Part shown: positions 56,312-64,000 of the stretch, one piece after another
Layout: each line of letters begins with the position of its first letter
How positions within the stretch are numbered: position 1 is the stretch's first letter
DNA from: Isoetes taiwanensis
Lineage: Eukaryota > Streptophyta > Lycopodiopsida > Isoetales > Isoetaceae
Assembly (NCBI GenBank): GCA_021234155.1
Contig: JAJEKV010000026.1
Location: 2,974,001 to 3,038,000, forward strand
Reading direction: 5' to 3'
DNA: 64,000 nucleotides
Notes under the pieces: model-generated
The model's input: only the letters and a program-made list of their open reading frames with translations
Database searches by the model: none
Told to the model about the DNA's origin: nothing
Made by a program: the position numbers and the translations under genes

Positions 56312-56521
56312 AACTGCACCAGATCTAACATCTCGTATTCTGTAAATATGCTGAGCAAATATTGTAATAACCCAGATATGTGTCATTGGCAAGCTGCAAA
56401 GAGGGTATTGAGATAACTTAAAGGCACATCACAACTTGGATTTGTATTCAACTCAAATAATTTAGAACTTGAAACATTCTGTGATGCTGATTGATGAGGA
56501 GATCTCGATGAAAGTCAATCA
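56312..56521 (+). pseudogene. Copia RNase H/RT relic
   Basis: The plus strand reads YSVNMLSKYCNNPDMCHWQA, AKRVLR, stop, LKGTSQLGFVFN and LELETFCDAD, the unmistakable copia motif between RT and RNase H. Stops follow at once, and beyond about 56521 only scattered similarity can be argued (a KHIDV-like stretch near 56680). This is an old fragment unrelated in position to the copia element at 5.3-19 kb. Confidence 0.75.
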
Positions 56522-57295
56522 CCCCCCATAAGGAATGCAATTTCATGTTAGCTTCCAATAAATCCATTTGCCATGATAACTTACCATATTTTCTATATGT
56601 AATTTTCTTGCCAAGTTTGCCCATACAACCTACCCATGTTGAAGTAGCAAGCTCTGTGATGAAGACCATGGTAGCAATCCAAGCATATTGATGTAGTATG
56701 CTAGAATCATTATTATAGTGTCGATGCAGGACTAACTCTATATTCCACGTGGTTAGGTTGCCATGCTAATAATATTTATATTAGGAACACTTAGCTAAGA
56801 ATTTAATATATGTCACTATAAGACCTACTTTCTATGGCATAGAGATTTATTCATGCAACTAATGAAAAATCTCAAAACCCAACACTTCCAACTAAAAAAT
56901 CAATATACCCTGATGACTGCAACTGCATGTAATCGTTACCACAGATGGCACAATGCTTGAGCTTCATGTCCAACTTACCGATTATCTACCTAGATGCTCA
57001 TATTCTCCTTTACTCTGTCAAGCAAGATCTACTTAGAAGCCATCTCAAAAGTTATCCAGTCATGTTCTTTACCATTTTAGAATTATTAATTCTTATATTT
57101 CATACTATTTTAGTTACATCAAATCATTCAAAGCAATGTATTACCTTACTATTACAATTCTTATAGCTATTCTGAGCAATCTGTGGCAATCTTCACTGAT
57201 TCCATCCACATGCAAGCGAAATGAGCCACATTCCAATGGTTTATTCCTTAATTAACTCCATAAATTAGCAACAAAATACTAAACCAAAGCAAATA
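56522..57295. other. Intergenic, no gene recognised
   Basis: AT-rich; frames such as 56945-57166 (plus) are hydrophobic and without motif. Confidence 0.45.
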
Positions 57296-57331
57296 TAAGA
57301 TAAGATAAGATAAGATAAGATAAGATAAGAT
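57296..57331. repeat. (GATAA)n microsatellite
   Basis: About seven units of AAGAT. Two to three units recur immediately after the SINE-like insert (57456-57471), so the microsatellite was the target or its units were duplicated on insertion. Confidence 0.9.
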
Positions 57332-57455
57332 GAATTTTTACGTCCACGGGAATCCAACGGGTTATGGGACGGCACATGCAAGGGCAACAACCCATCTAAA
57401 ACCTGGGGACTAGGCCTCACCAAACACAATAACCAAATATTAAAAGGCTACCAAG
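57332..57455. mobile_element. SINE-like short insert in the microsatellite
   Basis: About 124 bp starting GAATTTTTACGTCCACGG and containing CCAACGGGTTATGGGAC. This head is shared with the retroelement relic at 33508-33542/46865-46891. It is flanked on both sides by AAGATAAGAT-type sequence. Orientation is uncertain: read on the minus strand, it would end in GTAAAAATTC plus (ATCTT)n, as some non-LTR elements do. Confidence 0.45.
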
Positions 57456-58233
57456 AATAAGATAAGATAATGCTAATGCTAGTGGTAAATTTACGCTTCT
57501 AAAATTATCTAGACATAGCCAGTCCAAGGATTGGAAGGCCATTGATCTAGAATAATTGCTGCGCCTCCCCTGTACACTGCCCATTTCTTTTGCAGGCGGG
57601 CTGCCCTCACCTTGCAGAGCTCCTCCTTACGGTTACACAATTGAAGAGGGGAGAGACAATCCAACCAAACAAATATAAATAATAGAAACAGAAAACGTGA
57701 CTAGTTAGTATCAAGAGTTGTAAACATCCAACAAATGAGATTCAACACATGCCAAATCTGTTGATTCAAATCCATATTGGCACTTCCAAGCAATATTGGA
57801 CCTTCCTGACTCAAAACCAGCCCTTCCAAAGATGTTTCAAACGGACTCGTGAATTTCTGCAATACCTTCGTCAACTCTCGATCATGTACCCTTTGCTCGA
57901 ATTGGCTACTGTAAGGCAACTTTGGCATGATCCTATGTGGACTTACCATAGTTTTCTTAGACCCAACTTGCTTTAGAATTGAGCCGATGCTCTACCATAA
58001 ATCCTCTTGATCTTGATTCTATACTCAACAACTTTTTTATGGTTGCTACAAAGTTAATCAATTTTCAAGATTAAGTCTAGCTCTTAGCTTTCAATTTACT
58101 AGGCAATTGATCTAGCATAGTACAATTAGGCTACAAACATCGTGCTCTCACTCAATGGTTACCTTCCCTAGCCTTATGAGTCTCTAACAAATTCATAGTT
58201 TATCATATTGACATCCAAAAATCGTGTACAGAC
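57456..58233. other. Intergenic, no gene recognised
   Basis: No coding or repeat signal beyond the GATAA remnants at its left end. Confidence 0.45.
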
Positions 58234-59811
58234 TGTGACGCTCCCTGAACATATACGACCCTCGGACGTATACATACGGGGACTTTCCCCTCCCATGGCG
58301 ACCAACTCGCCATGAGCAGGGCCCTCCGTCTATTTCGGGCCATCTATAATATGATGCCCGAAAGAAGGACACGAAGGGGTCATTCGGCCCACGCCTTCAA
58401 TGGGGCTCCTACGTCGCGGAAGCGTGAATACATGTTAGCACACATCATAAATCATATATAAATAACCACCACGAAGGGTGGCACATCCATCCAAGTACCA
58501 ACGACAAAGAATATGCATCTGAACCTAAGAAAACACCCCAAACCCCAGGTTCTACCCCGGTTCAGACTCCGATGAGGATGGACTGACGGCTCGGCCTCAA
58601 GAGATCAGCAGACAGAGGTATAACCTAGCGTTGGCTGGCATAGAACATCGGCTAGGGTTGTCCACTCCATCCGCCCCTCCTGTGCACACTTTGCAGATGA
58701 GTCCAATCACGCTATGGCGTCACTATAGCCTTCCTGGGATCACGCAGACTCAAGGTATCACCCCCTTCGAGCCTACTATGGGGTTCATGAAGTCCTCCCA
58801 GATGAGGCGGTGTGGAAGCGCCCCTTCCGGATCATAGTGGTTCCATGGGTGGACTAGAGAATACGTGCCGCATCAGCGACCCCCATCCGATCCGTGCCCG
58901 ACTTACTCGCCCTAAATCTACTCAAAGTGCAAGGTGCCCCATGCGTCACACCAACTACACCTGTGGAGTGTCGGACCCATACCCGCCCGGATCGCCTAGC
59001 TCACCGGGCCGGGCTATTAGGCCTAGTCCACTGTAGGAGTCTCAGGAGCCTTTTATGTTCGTGCAAGACCCCACCCCCACTTCACCACTGTGTCCCTTGT
59101 TTGGTGCTAAGTCACTCCATAGCATCCACGACTCGGTGGGCTCTTGTGCACAGGCCGCATCTAATGGGAATAATACAGGGCTCTATCTAGGAGCATACTA
59201 CAATACATGGGCTCAGAGGTCTCTACCCCCCGTAATCCCCCATATCCGGAGTGCTAACTAAGCAAAGAACTACTAAACCATCAACCAAAGCACGTCATGA
59301 GAGACTAGAGATAAGAATACTCACCATATCAATCAAGGGTTAGTCTAACGGGTAAACCACACGAGAAAAAAGAGAGAGAGAACACACCACGGAGAGGTGC
59401 TATGCTATAAATCAACAAAGTAACCTACTTGACTAACCAAAATTGGTCTTGGGCTGCTCCATCTCGACTAACCGAAGGGCTGTCACTGCCGCTCCTCCTC
59501 CATCCCCAATTGCTCCCCAATTCAATTGGGGCACAAAAGCCCCAATTTGGGTGTCCAAAATGGAAACCCTACCTTGCCCAATCGATTTGGGCCAGGTGGC
59601 ATGTCATAAATTAACTAATTTGGTATTTTAGCCCTTTTTAATATTAGGATAAGCCCTAAATTCAATTAGGGTTTTGGTTAGGTTTCCACTTTATAATTTA
59701 ATTATTAACATAGCTAACCATAGCCTATGAATAATTAATGTGCCATTAATTATTCATAGTGGCGTCACGTATTTATACTTAAATATGCGTATAAATATGT
59801 GGAACGTCACA
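58234..59811 (-). repeat. LTR of a second, related gypsy element
   Basis: Starts TGTGACGCTCCC and ends GGAACGTCACA, followed by TTCTCCCCACCTTAAAATGA, the same polypurine tract and position as in the 33.5-46.9 kb element. Shares blocks such as GGGTTGTCCACTCCATCCGC with that LTR but is clearly a different, older or sister family member (1,578 bp). On the minus strand it is the 3' LTR. Confidence 0.85.
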
Positions 59812-60804
59812 TTCTCCCCACCTTAAAATGATCTTTGTCCTCGGCATCAAGACTACTCTTGTTGCGGGGCACACACATCATACATTGGAAGGAAGTCTCC
59901 CTCCTTAAAGAGATAGCGTGAGATTATAAGTCACACAGGGCGTTGTCATGTTCAAAGTGATCAAGTTTGAAATGACTTGTAATGTGCAATTTATAACTTT
60001 AGGATATAAGTGGTAGAGGCATAGATCGGACATGATCATTGGTTAGGATCAAAAAGTGAACAAATCTCAATTGTTTCATTAGTGGTGGGCGAGTTTACGG
60101 TCTATCTATTTTAGAAATCGTTCCTTCTATACATACAACTTGATTATATATTAAAGATAGGTATAGATATAAAGAACTGCTATTTGTTGTTATATTATAA
60201 TCTGAGTTATTAACCTCGCCTTTGTTTAGTAGAAAGTCATTCTAAGGATATTAACTTGTGTGTGTAGGTGTATTATATTCCCCGCTTCACTTTGTAATTC
60301 ATTTCATTACAGCCATCCCTACTTTAATTTTTTGTAGCAAATTTTTGTTTTCCTATTTTTATTCTGCTTTTAAGAACTCAGATGTTCCTATCCTCGCAGA
60401 TTTAATAGGTCCTTGACATTATACTTATCCTTTAATACAACTATATATTATATTGTATCGCATAATCTTACCTATATACTTTAATATTAAGTACGCATTT
60501 GACGCGTTGTTCATGACTTATTATTCATGACCTTGTTATAACCTAATCTAAGTCTCAAGTATTCCCTCCAAGTTTGTGTAAGACATACATACTTATCTCC
60601 TTCTATTATATTTGATTATATGTTTAAATAGTTTGCTCCTTTGGATTATCGTTAATGTTTCCACACTCACACTCTCTATCTTTAGCATAGATTATAATCA
60701 CATGAGGACACATATTAATTCATTGGTTATGTTTATACATTTACCAGACGTCCCGATATTCTTACATTTGAATTACTTATTTATCCTATTGCTATTTTCG
60801 TAAA

Positions 60805-60884
60805 TTTATCACATATACAGACACTGCTATATTTACAGGGCACATTTATCACATATACAGACACTGCTATATTTACAGGGCACA
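60805..60884. repeat. 40-bp exact tandem duplication
   Basis: TTTATCACATATACAGACAC...ATTTACAGGGCACA occurs twice head-to-tail without differences. Confidence 0.93.
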
Positions 60885-63813
60885 GGTACAACTGACATAT
60901 ATATTCGACGTAATTGGTACCGAATTTCGCCGCGGCGATCTTGTAATGGCTATGCAATCGTCCTGTATTACAGAAGGTCAGTTGTGACGATGGTGTCCAC
61001 GGCACATACTCGAAGTAGAAGTGCTGAATGTTGGGAATAAGGAGTGTTAAGATATCCCTATTTTGGATGGATACTCGAGAAAAATTGGTATGATCATGTT
61101 TGGTATCTGATTGAAACACTGGACCTAGGAATTACTGAATCTAGATTGCTATTCAATGTAGAAGGAGACTGGATAGCACCATATTCTTGATGGAGAAGCG
61201 GTTTATGATTATCTACTATAGACCATGTTAAGGAGGCACTATGCTAAGGTGGAAACGGGATTATAAGTACCCAGCTCATGAAAGGAAGATCACTTTAGAA
61301 GTGTAGGTTTTGACAATGGTGGTGAAGGTATAGCATGTCCGACACTTTATAACTATTGCTACTTGAATCAAGGTATGATTCGCGGAATGGCGGAGAATAA
61401 ATAAATAAATAAATATATTAAATCACCCTCCCATGGGACCTTGAAGGTCATGGTGTATGGGGATATCGATCCATAAGCTATGGATTATAAAATTACATAT
61501 ACATTGTGTTCCTGAGGCATGAAAGATGCAAGAGTATAGAGGACTAAGAAGACCACGTAACCACGTGGATACGCTTAATGACATTGGTCAAATGCATGAC
61601 CATTATGCATGGTATAAATTAAGGAAACGGACACATGTTATGTCTGCTGGGAGCATCGAGATGCCGTATAACAGACTGGAGGATAGTGTGGAACGTAGTT
61701 TCTATATAAGGTCAAGAGAAGACGACAATTGGTAGGAACAGGCGCAACCATCGAAAAGGTGCAAGGTATGTTGGATCTTTAGTGAAGCTAGATTATGAAG
61801 GGAAGTTGACCTTCAACTAATGATACATTAGGAAGGCAAGTAATGTACCCACACGACAAGTGGGAGAAGAGGTGCTTGAAAGTTGTTGTAAACAACGTTT
61901 CAAGTATAGAGAGTTTGGAATGACACGTTGAATGTACCAAGGTCTGGAGTATGAACAAGGTAGGCGCCCAATGAACATCTGACCAAGGAGGATGTGTTCT
62001 GGACTTGGTATCGTGTGTGTATCCCGAGGAGTAACTCCACGTTGATATATGTGTACTAGGACCCTTTAATAGTAAAACATAACTAAAAGAAGATAGGATA
62101 TACACTAGAACTTTTAGTTCACATTCCATATGAATACGGAAGTAATGAAGATAAGAGTTCTTATACTAGAGATGAAACATGTCCACGAGGAACTTAGGTT
62201 GGCATTTGCCCCTGTGGAAGTTATGACTAGAGCTTGAGGACGAAGGCAAAGTAAGGTTAGTGGTGTCAAAACCACAACATGTATATGGTACTAAATAACC
62301 AAGTTGGGGAAATAAGTTGGCCGCAAGTATGAATATAGCTAGATGCCTATGTCAACAAGTTACATAGGAGTCTAGACTTAGGGTTGGTGCACACATGTTA
62401 CTATATCATATAATAACAACGTAGCGGTCCTGGATGTAGGATGGATTTAGTAGTATTACATACTACACTAGTGAGGAGATCAAAGATGTTAATTGTGATA
62501 TTCAGATGTATATCATATTAAAAGATAGAAGAATAGCCGTACGAGGTGAGTGAAACATTACTTAACAAGGTGTAAAAAATAAGCATAATGATATGCTTAT
62601 ATATGAAGATATTGGGTTAGGTATGTTTTACCAGAGATAAGCATTCAAGCTATCCCAATGGTTGGAGTTGCCTATCTTAGGTTCATCGTACTAAGGAATA
62701 TGGAAAGAGTTTAAATCAGTGGAAATAGCTAGAGTAAGTCTAACATATACGGTGACGTCACATTCAAGAATATCCCGAAGATGGTTGGAACAATAGATAG
62801 ATAGGTAGATAGCATCTATACGTCATGGCACATTGGCAGCATCCATGAGGACATATGACGGACCCCCAGAGACTTGAACACAAGATCTCTGAATAGAGGA
62901 GGCCTATCTTGAGGGGTCTTTGGGTGGTACTGTCCTTTGGGATATTCATATAATCCTTTGGAATATGTAAGTTCATTTGCAGAACCTAAAGACGCTTAGG
63001 TATTAAAATAATGGTTGGAAACATTTTGCTCGGACCCTATCTAGGTACCCTAGAAGGAGGTGAGTAATCAACAACGGTTGGGTGGAATTCGAATGTACGG
63101 GAGAACATTCCAAAAGAGGGTAGACGGTTGTCACTTTGACAGGCGTGTGGCACAGATAATTAATCACATCCATATAGACGGTGAAGTTTGGCACAAAGTG
63201 TTGACATTATTATGGGGGTTCTAACACAGGCACTCACTACGTATTACAGAGTTTGTACCGAGGTCTGGGAAAATGGTCCATAAAAAGAACACGAGCATTG
63301 AGAAGAAGAAGTGAGGGGTGGTGGGGATTAAAGCTACCAAAAGAGATCCTTTCTCTGGGAAATGAGACGAGTCAAGGTTTAGACACTAGAGAGAGACATA
63401 ATTATAATTATGTCTATAAAACATTACGTCGAATAAGGTGTAATATAAAGCATATGAATGTAGTATAGATTAAATGATGGTAGGGCCCGAAGAAATTGTG
63501 TTATCAAGGCATCTACCAAAGGAAAAATAATTAAAGTTATAGGTCGAGGAACACCGATAACTGGGTATTATTACCGTCGCGTAAAGAATATCCAAGGATA
63601 TAATACCCGCTGCTATTCTAGGAAGTTGCCCTGTCGTTGTTAATTAAATTCCGGAATTAGTCCCACCAAATGAGCTGATGTTGTCATAACAAGTTGGCCG
63701 GACTTGCTAGGTTACGTCGTGCCATTTGGTCGGTTTATTCCTAGGGGATACTAGCTTTATATATATGGTTAACAGTTATCCGGTTGCCTATAGCAGAGAG
63801 AGGTCGTCTCCCA

Positions 63814-63907
63814 TGGCTATGGCAAGGCTGCTTACTCCGGTGGCTATGGCGAAAGAGCTTGCTCCGGCGGCTATGGCAAGAGAGCTTGTTCCGGCGGCTA
63901 TGGCGCC
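63814..63907. repeat. 27-bp minisatellite, three to four units
   Basis: Units of GGCTATGGCGAAAGAGCTTG plus CTCCGGC repeat in frame, giving a nine-residue protein repeat (AMAKELAPA-like) in the plus-strand frame 63726-63947. There is no other support for coding. Confidence 0.8.
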
Positions 63908-64000
63908 TCCACTTCGTGGGTTTACCAAAGGCACGCCTCTAATTTAAATAGGAATATAGATGCACTATAAATACGAGAAAAAGCATTATATCACTCCAAG

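Larger units (their letters stand above)
59812..64000 (-). mobile_element. Internal region of the second gypsy element, cut by the window end
   Basis: By position this is the 3' internal part of the element whose 3' LTR is at 58234-59811. No intact gypsy domain can be read in any frame; it is either very diverged or replaced by other sequence. It includes a 40-bp tandem duplication and a 27-bp minisatellite. The rest of the element, including its 5' LTR, lies beyond the window. Confidence 0.45.

Overview
This window is nuclear DNA of a land plant. The evidence is a xyloglucan endotransglucosylase (XTH) gene with plant introns, an intron-containing plastid/mitochondrial PRAT-family gene, Ty1/copia and Ty3/gypsy elements of plant type, LINE tails, a CACTA-like element, MITEs and a Helitron end. 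A degenerate HUH-type Rep gene suggests, weakly, a non-flowering lineage such as a fern, lycophyte or gymnosperm; I cannot fix the species. The window is mostly nested mobile DNA. The ORF-level evidence is six-frame reading by eye; no alignment was run.

Layout. 1-4.7 kb: an inverted-repeat element that holds an array of AT-rich palindromes and is itself interrupted by a hAT-like MITE with a perfect 8-bp target duplication. 4.9-19.9 kb: an XTH pseudogene split by a 13.9-kb copia element on the minus strand (185-bp LTRs, iMet-type primer site). That copia element is split within gag by a 9.1-kb composite insert carrying 226-bp inverted repeats, a Helitron 3' end, a hairpin MITE and captured exon fragments (LRR type). 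21-22.4 kb: a LINE-type ORF1 (DUF4283-like) relic. 23.7-25.1 kb: foldback MITEs and a probable solo LTR. 25.97-27.38 kb, minus strand: the one gene that looks intact, a five-exon Tim17/Tim22/Tim23-family protein with a C-terminal SAM domain (HP30 type). 28.6-31.9 kb, plus strand: a coiled-coil ORF and a broken HUH Rep gene separated by a TIR insertion.

33.5-47.7 kb: a non-LTR retroelement relic split by a 13.3-kb Ty3/gypsy chromovirus (minus strand, 1.67-kb LTRs, ACGGA target duplication). Besides gag, protease, RT, RNase H, integrase and chromodomain, this gypsy element carries two extra genes between its 5' LTR and gag, each with its own TATA box and a pair of nearly identical 67-bp palindromes upstream. 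The first extra gene encodes a histone H3-like protein. Its N-terminus is exactly the H3 tail up to Lys9 (MARTKQTARK), followed by a long basic linker and then a recognisable H3 histone fold ending in HAKRVT...KGERP. This is the most unusual feature of the window.

47.7-64 kb: a broken hypothetical gene (49.99-51.55 kb), a trio of palindromes, a 2.7-kb CACTA-like element (CAT target duplication) that splits a small ORF, a copia RNase H relic, a SINE-like insert in a GATAA microsatellite, and a related gypsy LTR (58.2-59.8 kb) whose internal region runs off the window end.

How parts relate: almost every reading frame outside the PRAT gene is broken. In the XTH relic several stops are of the C-to-T/G-to-A type expected from methylated cytosine. 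In the gypsy element the many frameshifts could be decay or consensus sequence errors, because the two LTRs show identical AT-rich blocks beside badly discordant GC-rich blocks.
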